A stretch of 64,000 nucleotides of DNA from Gammaproteobacteria bacterium (GTDB lineage Bacteria > Pseudomonadota > Gammaproteobacteria > GCA-001735895): positions 42,983-106,982 of the forward strand of contig JAOTYD010000011.1 of assembly GCA_029862005.1 (NCBI GenBank). Reading direction: 5' to 3'. Below the pieces are notes generated by a model. That model saw only the letters and a list, made by a program, of their open reading frames with translations. It made no database searches and was not told the DNA's origin. The position numbers were made by a program, and so were the translations under genes. Below, one piece after another: positions 36,958 through 46,205 of this stretch; within the stretch, counting starts at the first letter, position 1; every line of letters begins with the position of its first letter.

Positions 36958-37215
36958 ATGCTGAAAATAATCTGCCCGTTCTGCGGTCCGCGCAACGAAA
37001 GCGAATTTATTCACGGCGGCCCACTGAAACCACGCCGCACGGACGATCCCGGACAGCTCAGCGAACCGCAATGGATCGAATACCTGACGGTGCCACCAAA
37101 CCCGATCGGACCGATAGACGAGCGCTGGTGGCATGTGCGCGGCTGCGGTCGCTGGATCACGATAAGACGCGACACCTTAACTCACGAAATACTCGAATCG
37201 GGGAGCGACGCCTAG
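36958..37215 (+). CDS. soxD: Sarcosine oxidase delta subunit
   Basis: An 85-residue protein with the zinc set of SoxD: C6 and C9 (CPFCG), H59 and C63 (WWHVRGCGRW). It links and stabilises the complex. Its TAG stop is overlapped by the soxA start (GTG at 37215), so translation of alpha is coupled to delta. Length and motif are both normal for the family. Confidence 0.92.
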   Translation: MLKIICPFCGPRNESEFIHGGPLKPRRTDDPGQLSEPQWIEYLTVPPNPIGPIDERWWHVRGCGRWITIRRDTLTHEILESGSDA

Positions 37216-40163
37216 TGGCGGTGGATATGCGCTGTCCTGTCGGCGGTCGCCTCGATCGCACGCAACCGATCCCGTTTCGTTTCAACGGTAAAACTTACCA
37301 GGGTTTTGCCGGCGATACGCTGGCTTCGGCATTAATCGCAAACGGTATTTACCTGACCGCGCGCAGTTTCAAGTATCACCGGCCACGTGGCATCGTCGGC
37401 GCGGGTTACGAGGAGCCCTCGTCGCTGGTCGAATTAATCGGTGACGAGCAATCCGGCAACCAGTCGATCACCCGGATTATGATCCGGCCAGGCCTGCAAG
37501 CAAAATCGGTCAACTGCTGGCCATCGGCCGCATTCGATTTGATGGCAGTCAACCAGATGTTTGCGCGCATGATTCCGGCCGCGTTCTATTACAAGACTTT
37601 CATGTGGCCACATTGGAGGCTGTATGAACCGTCGATCCGGCGCGCGGCCGGTCTCGCTTCGGCACCGGAGCAAAATCTGCACCAGGGGCGCTACGAGGTG
37701 CGCAACGCGCATTGCGATCTTCTCGTTATCGGCGCCGGTCCAGCTGGTTTGATCGCGGCGCTTTACGCCGCACGTAATGGTGCCCGCGTCATTCTTGCTG
37801 ACGATGGCATCGAGCCCGGCGGGTCGCTGCTGAATCAGAATACGACCATCGATGGCATGGCGGCACTAGACTGGGTTGACATGGTGATAACCGAACTCGA
37901 CACTTGCGACAACGTCCTCCGCCTGCACGAGGCCAGCGTCTGGGCCTATCGCGAAGACAACCTGTTGATGATATCTGAACGCTCGCCCCAAACAGAGGGT
38001 ATTTTCCAGCGTGGCTGGCGGGTACGCAGCGCACAGGTACTACTGGCAACTGGCGCCATCGAACGCAACCTGGTATTCGCCAACAACGACCGCCCCGGCA
38101 TCATGCTGGCTTCGGCAGCGCAGGGCTACGTCAATCGGTTTGCGGTAAAACCCGGAAAACATGCGGTCATTTTCACTAACAACAGCAGCGCCTACCGTGT
38201 TGCCGCGGACCTGCGTAAAGCCGGTATCGAAGTGCAGGCAATCATCGACAGCCGGCAGGATATAGGTGACAGGTCTGCCGCGCTGGTAGCGGGCATCGAA
38301 ATTATCTCCAACCACATGATCGTAACTACCCACGGTCAACGCCGCGTCAAGGGCGTTACACTGTGCGACAACAACAGCGGTCAAGCCCGCCAGATCGATT
38401 GCGACCTGATCTGCGTTTCCGGCGGCTGGAATCCAACCCTGCACCTGTTTTCACAGGCGCGCGGCAAACTTGCCTGGGATGACGGCCTCGCTACCTTTGT
38501 TGCGGCCGGCGTATCACAGGAATGCGTTTGCATCGGTGCAGCCGCGGGTAATTTTTCTCTGCCGCAAGTATTTGCCGATGCGCTTTGTAAAATGCGCAAC
38601 CTGCTCGAAAAGCTGGGCATCAATGTCCGCCATGAGCCCAATCTTCCCGACTGCGAAGCCGAAGCCGATTACGCCATCGAACCGCTATGGCACGTCAAAT
38701 GCAACGCCAGGCTCGCACGCAAGAGTTTTATCGACCTGCAGAACGACGTCACCCTGGCCGACGTGCATTTATCCCTGCGTGAGGGCTTCGAAGCGGTCGA
38801 ACACGTCAAGCGTTATACGACCGCCGGCATGGGACTCGATCAGGGCAAGACCGGAAATCTCAACGTTATCGGCGCGATTGCCAACGCCACAGGTGTCGAG
38901 CCGCAGGCAATCGGCACGACGACGTTTCGCTCGCCTTATGTGCCGATCGAATTCGGCGCACTCAGCGGCAGCCGCGAAGGCAGCGTCTATCTTCCTTACC
39001 GGCATACGCCGATAACCCGATGGCACCAGGCAAACGGCGCCTGTATGTACGAGGCCGGCGCACGCTGGCGCCGACCCGGGTACTATCCGCGCGCCGGTGA
39101 AAGTTTTCAGCAAACTGTGAATCGTGAAAGTTTCGCGGTGCGCAACAATGTCGGCGTTTACGATGGCGCGCCGCTTGGAAAATTCGAAATCAAGGGAAGG
39201 GACGCACCCGCCTTTATCGAAATGCTGTATACCAATAACTTCACCAACCTGAAAACGGGCATGGGCCGTTACGGCATCATGCTGACCGAGGACGGCAGGA
39301 TCCTCGACGACGGCCTTAGCTTCAAAATTGCCGACGGCCATTATTTCATGTCGACCTCGACCGGGAATGCCGATGCGGTCAACCAACACATGGAATTTTT
39401 CCTGCAGACCCACCGTCCAGAGTGGCAGGTCCGCATCACCACGGTGACCACGCAATGGGCGAATGCCACGATTTGCGGCCCCCGGGCCAGGGAATTGCTA
39501 CACCTGCTCGGTACCGATATCGACCTGTCGGCGGACGAGTTCCCGTTCATGGCAATGCGCAATGGCATCGTTGCCGGCTTGCCCGCGCGTGTCTGTCGCG
39601 TCAGCTTTACCGGTGAACTGAGCTTCGAAATCAACGTCTGGCCACGTTATTTCCGGCGACTGTGGGAATCGATCATCACGCTCGGCCAACAGTATGAAAT
39701 CACCCCGATCGGATCGGAAGCCAATCATGTACTGCGCGTGGAAAAAGGATTTCTGTCACTGGGTCACGAAGCCGATGCAACCACGGATCCCTACGATCTG
39801 GGTATGGGCTGGATCATGTCGTCGTCGAAGGCCGATTTTATCGGCAAACGCGCCGTCGAAATACGCCGTGGCGCGAATCTGCCACGGCGCGAACTGGTCG
39901 GTTTACTGATCGACGACAGCGAGCGCCTGGTCGAAGAAAACGCACCAATCACACCGGGCGGGCGACGCGAAAAGACGGAAGGCTTCGTCACCGCCTGTGT
40001 CTGGAGTCTGGTGCAAAATCGCGCCATCGCGCTGGCACTGCTGATGGATGGTCGAAACCGTATCGGTGAAACCGTTTTTATACGTATGAAAGACGACGTC
40101 GTCACGGCGCAGATTACCGCGCCCTGTTTCCACGACGCCGCGGGACTGCGCTTGAGAAACTGA
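37215..40163 (+). CDS. soxA: Sarcosine oxidase alpha subunit
   Basis: A 982-residue protein. The N-terminal ~100 residues are the ferredoxin-like extension (PIPFRFNGKTYQGFAGDTLASALIANGI), then a two-dinucleotide oxidoreductase module with LLVIGAGPAGLIAALYAARNG near residue 170, and a C-terminal aminomethyltransferase (GcvT) domain of about 360 residues that binds folate. The start is taken as the GTG at 37215 inside the soxD stop; GTG 37221 and ATG 37227 are possible. Frame continuation to 37071 inside soxD has no support. Gamma follows 1 nt after the stop. Confidence 0.93.
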   Translation: MAVDMRCPVGGRLDRTQPIPFRFNGKTYQGFAGDTLASALIANGIYLTARSFKYHRPRGIVGAGYEEPSSLVELIGDEQSGNQSITRIMIRPGLQAKSVNCWPSAAFDLMAVNQMFARMIPAAFYYKTFMWPHWRLYEPSIRRAAGLASAPEQNLHQGRYEVRNAHCDLLVIGAGPAGLIAALYAARNGARVILADDGIEPGGSLLNQNTTIDGMAALDWVDMVITELDTCDNVLRLHEASVWAYREDNLLMISERSPQTEGIFQRGWRVRSAQVLLATGAIERNLVFANNDRPGIMLASAAQGYVNRFAVKPGKHAVIFTNNSSAYRVAADLRKAGIEVQAIIDSRQDIGDRSAALVAGIEIISNHMIVTTHGQRRVKGVTLCDNNSGQARQIDCDLICVSGGWNPTLHLFSQARGKLAWDDGLATFVAAGVSQECVCIGAAAGNFSLPQVFADALCKMRNLLEKLGINVRHEPNLPDCEAEADYAIEPLWHVKCNARLARKSFIDLQNDVTLADVHLSLREGFEAVEHVKRYTTAGMGLDQGKTGNLNVIGAIANATGVEPQAIGTTTFRSPYVPIEFGALSGSREGSVYLPYRHTPITRWHQANGACMYEAGARWRRPGYYPRAGESFQQTVNRESFAVRNNVGVYDGAPLGKFEIKGRDAPAFIEMLYTNNFTNLKTGMGRYGIMLTEDGRILDDGLSFKIADGHYFMSTSTGNADAVNQHMEFFLQTHRPEWQVRITTVTTQWANATICGPRARELLHLLGTDIDLSADEFPFMAMRNGIVAGLPARVCRVSFTGELSFEINVWPRYFRRLWESIITLGQQYEITPIGSEANHVLRVEKGFLSLGHEADATTDPYDLGMGWIMSSSKADFIGKRAVEIRRGANLPRRELVGLLIDDSERLVEENAPITPGGRREKTEGFVTACVWSLVQNRAIALALLMDGRNRIGETVFIRMKDDVVTAQITAPCFHDAAGLRLRN

Positions 40164-40164
40164 C

Positions 40165-40665
40165 ATGAGTTACGAGGTTGATATCCAGCGACTCGAAACC
40201 TGCGCCCTGATCGATTTGCAGGGCGCTCAAGAACGGATACGGGACTGGGTCGATCCGGGTTTTCCGGATTTTCCGACCACCCCCAATACCGCGGTCACGC
40301 ACCAGGGACTGTCACTTTACTGGCTCGCCCCCGAAAAATGGTTGCTGCGTGCGCCTGCCGGGCGGGAAGACGAGCTGCAGACGATTAGCCGGCTGCAATC
40401 GGCGCCGGTCGATATCAGCATCGTGCTGGTCAGCGATACGCTGCAGTTTTTCAGCATCGAAGGCACCGATGCCGAGCAGATCGTGGCCATCGCCAGTCCG
40501 CTCGATACGCATGCCAAAGTATTTCCTGAAAATGGCGTTAGCTATACCGAGGTCTTCGGTCTCAAGGGACTGCTGATTCGTATTCCCGGGGGATTCGAGA
40601 TCGCCGTCGAGTCGAGTTTTGCCGATATGATTGAAGACTACCTGGCGCGCACCACGGCCTGCTGA
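40165..40665 (+). CDS. soxG: Sarcosine oxidase gamma subunit
   Basis: A 166-residue protein of the SoxG family. The central part (PNTAVTHQGLSLYWLAPEKWLL) and the C-terminal LLIRIPGGFEIAVESSFADMIEDYL are typical; SoxG packs against the alpha subunit's GcvT-like domain and shares its fold. It starts 1 nt after the soxA stop and completes a four-gene soxBDAG operon. Its end overlaps the convergent DoeB-like gene by 28 nt. Confidence 0.9.
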   Translation: MSYEVDIQRLETCALIDLQGAQERIRDWVDPGFPDFPTTPNTAVTHQGLSLYWLAPEKWLLRAPAGREDELQTISRLQSAPVDISIVLVSDTLQFFSIEGTDAEQIVAIASPLDTHAKVFPENGVSYTEVFGLKGLLIRIPGGFEIAVESSFADMIEDYLARTTAC

Positions 40666-41660
40666 GCAATCAGCGCGATGGTTTCGCCGCGCTCGACCAT
40701 GCCTCGATTGGCGTAAGCGAAAACGATACCCGACACCGGAAAATATAATTCCATCGATGGCCGTTGCGGCTCGCCGATAAAGTGCAGAAAACCCGCCGCC
40801 TGACCTACCGTCACCGCGTCGCCGATATCGAATTTGCGATCCAGCAATCCGGCAGCCGGGGCGATGAAATTTTGCTCGGACGAGCCGAATTCGACCAGCA
40901 GTGGGTCAGCACTATCGCCGCTGTCCGCGTTGTCGATAATCCCGACATGTTTTAAGCAACGCCGCAACGCGCGCTCGGCAAAATCGGTCATTGCCGGATC
41001 GCAACCGCCACCGCCACCGAGCTCGGCGGCAATCATCGGCACGGCGTTGCGGGTAGCGGCCGCATTCAACGAACGGTCGTCGTTATGGGCACCCGATAAC
41101 CAGATATAAGGCGCGCCAAATGCCCTGGCCAGAGCCATGTTACGGTCGCCGATTTCGCTATCGGTACCGGCCTGCGTCAGCACACAGGGTGCAAACACGG
41201 AAGCCTTGCCACCGCTGTGCAAATCGATCACGGCATCGCATTCCGGCATCAGAACCTGTTCGACGTACTGCGCCAGCATATGCGTGGGCCCGCCATCGGC
41301 GTCGCCGGGAAAAGCGCGATTCATATTAACCAGGTCCAGCGGCGATACCCGGCTCGAGGCCTGTAATGCGGGTGCGTTCAAAGCGGGAATAATGATGATT
41401 CTGCCATTGATATCCTCTGCCGCCAGGTTTTGCAGCAGACGCATCAACGCGGCGGGTCCCTCAAACTCGTCGCCGTGCACGCCCCCGGTCAACAGTATCG
41501 TCGGCCCGTCCCGGTTTGCGATGCAGGCGATCGGTACCGGGTACACCCCCAATGGGCGGTGATTATCCGACCATTTCAGGTGCAGGTCACCGATTTGTCG
41601 CCCCTTTTGCTCGAGGTCGATGTCGAGTTGTATTCTGGTTGGTATCGATGGCTTGTTCAT
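40638..41660 (-). CDS. Aspartoacylase/succinylglutamate desuccinylase family deacylase (DoeB-like)
   Basis: A 340-residue zinc enzyme. Zinc ligands are H62 and E65 (GGVHGDEFEG) and H148 (IDLHSGG). The closest group by eye is the DoeB-type, which removes acetyl from N-alpha-acetyl-2,4-diaminobutyrate in ectoine breakdown; aspartoacylase, succinylglutamate desuccinylase and other acyl-amino acid deacylases share the motif. It is on its own strand, divergent from a HisC-like aminotransferase (160 nt gap) and convergent with soxG. A DoeA-like M24 gene and a diamino acid lyase-like gene lie at 4-6 kb, so a shared theme is possible but not shown. Confidence 0.78.
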   Translation of the reverse strand: MNKPSIPTRIQLDIDLEQKGRQIGDLHLKWSDNHRPLGVYPVPIACIANRDGPTILLTGGVHGDEFEGPAALMRLLQNLAAEDINGRIIIIPALNAPALQASSRVSPLDLVNMNRAFPGDADGGPTHMLAQYVEQVLMPECDAVIDLHSGGKASVFAPCVLTQAGTDSEIGDRNMALARAFGAPYIWLSGAHNDDRSLNAAATRNAVPMIAAELGGGGGCDPAMTDFAERALRRCLKHVGIIDNADSGDSADPLLVEFGSSEQNFIAPAAGLLDRKFDIGDAVTVGQAAGFLHFIGEPQRPSMELYFPVSGIVFAYANRGMVERGETIALIAQQAVVRAR

Positions 41661-41820
41661 GAGTTTGGGAATTCCAGCCGCGGGACTGCCAATTATTCGC
41701 TATCCCGCTAAACCATTCGATACATAATATATCTGGAATCGAGATAGAGAAATCGAAAGTGTTTGTGATATGGTACCGCATACCCTTAGCCGCTACCACC
41801 GCGCCAGGAATTGACCCCAC

Positions 41821-42909
41821 ATGTCCCAGCTCCGCCCGAAACAGAGTATCGACAGGATCAAGGCGCATATGTTGTCTGCGGAGCCCGGCGATTACCCGCC
41901 GCCCGCTATCCTGTTGAATTCGAACGAGAGTGCGTTTGGACCGAGCCAGTATGCGGTTCAGGCGGCGCGGGCGGCAGCAACGACGCTGCACCGCTACCTC
42001 GAGAATCCCGCCTCCCTGCTCGCGCCCGCGCTGGCGCGCCGCCACGGTCTGGATGCCCGGCGAATCACGATCGGTAACGGTTCGGACGAGTTACTGGCGC
42101 GCCTGGCGCGAATCTATCTCGAACCGGGTAGCGAAATGATCCGTAGCTGCAACGGTTATCTGAAGACGCCGAACTATGCCTATGCTAACGGCGCCGAACC
42201 AGTGGCGGCGGCTGACGATGACTTTACCCCGTCGGTCGATGCGATACTGGCTGCAGTCACCGACAACACGAGAATGGTATACTTGGCAAACCCGGAAAAC
42301 CCGGCCGGTACCTATCTTGGCGGCCGCGAGATCAGGCGGCTTCACGAGTCGTTGCCCGCTAAGGTATTGCTGGTGATCGACTGCGCGTACGAGGAATACG
42401 TCGATGCCGATGACTACGAGTCCGGGCAGCATCTGGCAGGCAGCGCCGAAAACGTCGTCATGGCGCGCACCTTTTCCAAAATCCATGGTCTTGCCGGGGC
42501 CCGTGTCGGCTGGATTTACGCCGCGCCGGAAATTATCGACCTGGTAACCCGTATCGGGCTCACTTTTCCACTGGCATCGAGCTCCCTGGCCGCGGCACTC
42601 GCCGCGCTCGACGACAAACCGCACCAGGCCATGGTTTTCGAATCCAATCGTCGACTGCGTTATGAATTTTCCGCCGCCATCAGCAAACTCGGCCTCCGGG
42701 TTTATCCGAGCCAGACCAATTTCGTGTTACTGAATTTCGCCGATGCCGGCAAAACCGCGATCGAGTGCGACGATTACCTGCGTCGCCAGGGTATCGCGGT
42801 AAGGCGGTTCGCGGCGCCTGCTTACCGGGACTGTATTCGCGTCAGCATTGGCCTCGAAGCCGAGATGAAGCAGACGCTGGATGCGATCACCCAATTTTTG
42901 GCTGCCTGA
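41821..42909 (+). CDS. HisC-like PLP aminotransferase
   Basis: A 362-residue fold-type I aminotransferase related to histidinol-phosphate aminotransferase. LLNSNESAFGPS (about 31-42), NPENPAG (157-163), the Asp of VIDCAYEEY and the PLP lysine K220 in RTFSKIHGLAGARVGW are all present. No other histidine biosynthesis gene is near and the next two genes encode a split TPP decarboxylase, so a catabolic amino acid or amino sulfonate substrate is more likely than histidinol phosphate. The ATG at 41821 opens the reading frame; the decarboxylase alpha gene starts 3 nt after the stop. Confidence 0.82.
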   Translation: MSQLRPKQSIDRIKAHMLSAEPGDYPPPAILLNSNESAFGPSQYAVQAARAAATTLHRYLENPASLLAPALARRHGLDARRITIGNGSDELLARLARIYLEPGSEMIRSCNGYLKTPNYAYANGAEPVAAADDDFTPSVDAILAAVTDNTRMVYLANPENPAGTYLGGREIRRLHESLPAKVLLVIDCAYEEYVDADDYESGQHLAGSAENVVMARTFSKIHGLAGARVGWIYAAPEIIDLVTRIGLTFPLASSSLAAALAALDDKPHQAMVFESNRRLRYEFSAAISKLGLRVYPSQTNFVLLNFADAGKTAIECDDYLRRQGIAVRRFAAPAYRDCIRVSIGLEAEMKQTLDAITQFLAA

Positions 42910-42912
42910 AGC

Positions 42913-43446
42913 ATGAATGGCAATCAGGCCTCGTCTGCAATCGAGCATCCCTCGGGCGCTGCAATTATCGATGCGCTCAAGCGGGCCGGGATAAAATTTG
43001 TCGTGTCGGTACCCGATATCGTGACCAGCGAGGGCCTGTTATGGCCACTGGCAAGTGACCCGGATCTCGAACTGTTGCGGGTCTGCAAGGAAGACGAGGG
43101 CGTGTCTATCTGCGGTGCGATGTCATACAGCGGGACCCGCGCGTTGTTACTGATGCAACAAACGGGCTTGATGGATTCACTCAACGCAATCCGCGCGATT
43201 GGCATGGATTACCAGTTGCCGATCTGCATGATGGTCGGATTACAAGGTAAGGAACCGGAATTGAAACCCGACGCGTCGGCCGCTTACGGCGTACGCATCG
43301 TCGAACCCGTGCTGCAGGCGATGGATATTCCCTTTCGGCTGATCGAAGCGCCCGCAGATGTCGCCCATATAACGGCCGATATCGAACTGGCTTATCGGGA
43401 TTCGTCGGTTTGCTGTTTTCTGATTGGACGCTCCCCCACGGCATGA
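42913..43446 (+). CDS. TPP-dependent decarboxylase, alpha subunit (sulfopyruvate decarboxylase ComD-like)
   Basis: A 177-residue protein equal to the PYR half of a TPP enzyme. GIKFVVSVPDIVTSEGLLWPL resembles ComD, and E62 in CKEDEGVSICGA sits where the catalytic glutamate that activates TPP is expected; LLLMQQTGLMDSLNAI follows. Split alpha/beta decarboxylases are known for sulfopyruvate and for related 3-carbon acids. It is coupled to its beta subunit by an ATGA overlap (43443-43446). The acid decarboxylated would come from the aminotransferase just upstream; the identity is unknown. Confidence 0.78.
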   Translation: MNGNQASSAIEHPSGAAIIDALKRAGIKFVVSVPDIVTSEGLLWPLASDPDLELLRVCKEDEGVSICGAMSYSGTRALLLMQQTGLMDSLNAIRAIGMDYQLPICMMVGLQGKEPELKPDASAAYGVRIVEPVLQAMDIPFRLIEAPADVAHITADIELAYRDSSVCCFLIGRSPTA

Positions 43447-44006
43447 GACGCGATCACGCACTTGAAATCCTGAAACGTCACGTCAGCAATGAAATCGTCG
43501 TCGCTGTTTACCAAACCCTGTTCGACTGGATGGTCATCAATCCGCGCGACCTCAACTACGTCGCTACCGGTGCCATGGGCCAGGCATCGTCGCATGGACT
43601 CGGGCTGGCCTTATCCTGTCCCGGTCGGCGAGTCCTGGTATTCGACGGTGACGGCAGCCTGTTGATGAACCTCGGCTCGCTGGTCACCATCGCCAACGCG
43701 GCCCCCGTAAACTTTCATCATTTCGTTTTTATCAACAAGGTCTACGAAGTCAATGGCGCGCACCCGATCCCGGGCGCCGACAAGATCGACTTCGCTGCCA
43801 TGGCAAGGGCTGCGGGTTACCGGCACACGCTTAGCTTTAGTGAACTGGATCAATTCGAGCACGGGCTTGGCGATTTCCTGGCGCAACCCGGACCGGCACT
43901 GGCGGCGATGCAGATCGAAGCCGGGAAATCCTACCCCCGGGATTACGCCTATATACACAGCGCCGAGGCGCGAGCGCGCTTCAGGAACGCGCTGGCATCG
44001 AGCTGA
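43443..44006 (+). CDS. TPP-dependent decarboxylase, beta subunit (ComE-like)
   Basis: A 187-residue protein equal to the PP half of a TPP enzyme. The cofactor motif is DGDGSLLMNLGSLVTIANA with G69-D70-G71 and the paired N98 (FVFINK). Together with the alpha subunit it makes an alpha/beta decarboxylase that turns a 2-oxo acid into an aldehyde. The ATG at 43443 is used because it overlaps the alpha stop; the 33-nt longer frame lies inside the alpha gene. Its end overlaps the convergent LysR gene by 26 nt. Confidence 0.8.
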   Translation: MRRDHALEILKRHVSNEIVVAVYQTLFDWMVINPRDLNYVATGAMGQASSHGLGLALSCPGRRVLVFDGDGSLLMNLGSLVTIANAAPVNFHHFVFINKVYEVNGAHPIPGADKIDFAAMARAAGYRHTLSFSELDQFEHGLGDFLAQPGPALAAMQIEAGKSYPRDYAYIHSAEARARFRNALASS

Positions 44007-44883
44007 ACTCGGTCTCGACCATTTTGAGGAAATCCTTGGCCACCGCCGACATGGCCTTTTGTTGCGACCAGATCAGCGCGCCGTTGAACGGAATTTCTCG
44101 TGCAAATGGGGCGGTCGAGAAATCTTCACCGGCAGCCGACCCGGTGCCCATGGTGACGATTATGGATACGCCGAGCCCCTGCGCTACCAGGCGACAGATC
44201 GCATCGGTGGTGCGGGCCTCGTACTGTAGCCTGCGCTGGATGCCTGCCTTGCTGAAAATCTCGTCGACCTCGAAACGGAACTGTGAATCGGGCAGGTAGG
44301 AAACGAAACTTTCACCGTCGAGATCCCCGGGTTCGATGCTCTCCTTAGCCTCGAGCCGGTGCCCTTTCGGGAGTACGCAGATCGACTGGGTATCGGTTAA
44401 CGAATGGCTCATGATCGCCGGGTTGACCAGCGTGGCCGGCGCAATCCCGAAATCGAAATTCTGCGATACCATCCACTCGAGCGCGACGTCGATCGACTGG
44501 ATTTCCAGCGACACCATCGCCGCGGGTTGCCGTGCCGCGAACTGCCTGATTAATTGTGGGGCGATCAAGGTCGAGAATGCCGGCGTCGAAATCAGGCGCA
44601 ACTGGGCGTGTTTGAAGTTTTTGATCGCGGCCGCGGTGTGCTTGATCTGCTCCAGCCCGCTGAGCGCCCTGCGAACTTCTTCAACCAGTAGCAAGGCTTC
44701 AGGAGTAGCTTTAAGGTTGCGGCCGGAACGGCTAAACAGCTGGAATCCGACCTGAGTTTCGAGGTCGGATAACAGCCGGCTTACCGCCGGCTGCGAGATG
44801 CCGAGAATCCTGGCGGACTCGGTAACGCTACCGGTTTGTACCACCCTCTTGAATGCGTCGATCTGGCGAAAGGTAATTTTCAA
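43981..44883 (-). CDS. LysR-family transcriptional regulator
   Basis: A 300-residue regulator: N-terminal winged helix-turn-helix (about 1-60, ITFRQIDAFKRVVQTGSVTESARILGISQPAVSRLLSDLE) and a C-terminal substrate-binding domain (about 90-295). It lies 5 nt after the stop of the Rieske oxygenase gene on the same strand, so the two form an operon, and overlaps the TPP beta gene tail to tail. It probably controls the divergent or neighbouring catabolic genes and responds to a pathway compound; no operator was identified. Confidence 0.88.
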   Translation of the reverse strand: MKITFRQIDAFKRVVQTGSVTESARILGISQPAVSRLLSDLETQVGFQLFSRSGRNLKATPEALLLVEEVRRALSGLEQIKHTAAAIKNFKHAQLRLISTPAFSTLIAPQLIRQFAARQPAAMVSLEIQSIDVALEWMVSQNFDFGIAPATLVNPAIMSHSLTDTQSICVLPKGHRLEAKESIEPGDLDGESFVSYLPDSQFRFEVDEIFSKAGIQRRLQYEARTTDAICRLVAQGLGVSIIVTMGTGSAAGEDFSTAPFAREIPFNGALIWSQQKAMSAVAKDFLKMVETEFSSMPARS

Positions 44884-44888
44884 GGCAT

Positions 44889-45959
44889 TTATAAACCGGT
44901 TGCGGCCTTTTCCGCCTTTACCCGCGCGGCCAGTTGCTGGCGAAACATTCGCGAACCGATATCGAGACGCAGGTCGAGATTGGCCGTGCGTTTGTTTGCC
45001 ATACCGTGATGTACCGCCTCGAGTACGAGCCGATCCTCCTCGAACGCGTTACGCGCGCCCTCGTTGAGTTTGAGACGTGTGGCCTCGTCACGGGTATTGG
45101 TATTGTAATGCTGAAACCAGTGGTAGCGGGAACTGTCGTCGTCGATGGGCGTGATGAAGTGATACGAACGCATACGATATGTATCGTCGGGCAATTCCCG
45201 GTCGTTACCGCCGCACCCGGCACGCGTATAGGTGCTCATATTGATCGCGATCGACGGAATCACCGCCTGGTAATATTGCAGACGGTCGACATGTCCCGCA
45301 AACGACAACATTTCCGCATAGTAGGGGGGCGGCTCAATATCTTTTATCCAGCGTGACACCAGCACCCCGGTATCGGTCTGCTCGATATCGAGCGCCGCGT
45401 CTTCGGTGCCTGCCGACGCAAACGAGGTCTCATGCACCCATGCGACGTGCGAAGGATCGAGAAGATTATCCAACAGGTACAGATAGTTGCAGTTGCATTC
45501 GAGCACCCCGCCATCGGTCAGACCCCAGTCCGGATCCTCGTAGTCGGGGATTTGCAGAATATCGGCCGGGTCAGCCAGTTCGGGATCGCCCATCCAGATC
45601 CAGATCAGCCGGTATCTCTCCACCACGGGATAACTGCGTACCCACGCATTGCCGGGGATTTTATCCTGGGTTGGTGCGCCCACGCATTTACCCGTACAGT
45701 CGAACTGTAATCCGTGATAACCGCAATGCAGCACGTCGTCGATCAGCTTTCCCATCGACAAGGGCAGCTTACGATGCGGGCAGGCGTCTTCCAGCGCGAA
45801 CGGCACGCCGTTACTGTTACGGTAAAAAACGATATCGTCACCGAGAATACGTATCGAATTCAGCTGTCTGTCGATTTCATGGCATTGCGCAGCGACGTAC
45901 CAGGCATTGTCGAGGAACGACGATTCCCGGTTTACGTATTGCGGTGCATAGCGTGGCAT
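44889..45959 (-). CDS. Rieske non-heme iron oxygenase, VanA/phthalate type (first)
   Basis: A 356-residue oxygenase subunit. Rieske ligands C60-x-H62 and C79-x2-H82; the mononuclear site is likely H171, H176 and D309 with D164 bridging (LLDNLLDPSHVAWVHETSF). VanA-type enzymes demethylate vanillate or hydroxylate N-methylated and steroid compounds; Rieske monooxygenases also act on glycine betaine and stachydrine. No ferredoxin or flavin reductase gene is found in the window, so electrons come from a distant gene. The gene is upstream of and cotranscribed with the LysR gene, and divergent from an amino acid ABC operon across 246 nt. Confidence 0.85.
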   Translation of the reverse strand: MPRYAPQYVNRESSFLDNAWYVAAQCHEIDRQLNSIRILGDDIVFYRNSNGVPFALEDACPHRKLPLSMGKLIDDVLHCGYHGLQFDCTGKCVGAPTQDKIPGNAWVRSYPVVERYRLIWIWMGDPELADPADILQIPDYEDPDWGLTDGGVLECNCNYLYLLDNLLDPSHVAWVHETSFASAGTEDAALDIEQTDTGVLVSRWIKDIEPPPYYAEMLSFAGHVDRLQYYQAVIPSIAINMSTYTRAGCGGNDRELPDDTYRMRSYHFITPIDDDSSRYHWFQHYNTNTRDEATRLKLNEGARNAFEEDRLVLEAVHHGMANKRTANLDLRLDIGSRMFRQQLAARVKAEKAATGL

Positions 45960-46205
45960 TATATTCCCTGTATCGTGTTCGAATTATTTTTCGTCAAAAA
46001 CCTGAATATCAATCGCAGAAAAGCAGCCATATTCCGCAGTAACCATACTACAGGCGCGGTTTAATATATAATATTTTTTAAAGCTGCCTTTGGTATGCGG
46101 TTGACAAAGCTATACGTGTTGCGCAAACTCGATGGATTAATTAGGGTAGAGAGTCGGCAGTTACCCGCTGCGCCCCCGATTACTAAAATAATTAAGGAAG
46201 GGCTC

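Noticed and set aside
38769..39455. Minus-strand open frame of 228 residues inside soxA
   Set aside because: Antisense shadow of the GcvT-like part of soxA; composition is rich in Arg, Val and Ala as in shadow frames.
41661..41820. Operator for the LysR regulator between the DoeB-like and HisC-like genes
   Set aside because: An A+T-rich ATACATAATATATC stretch is visible but no clear T-N11-A dyad; not enough to call.
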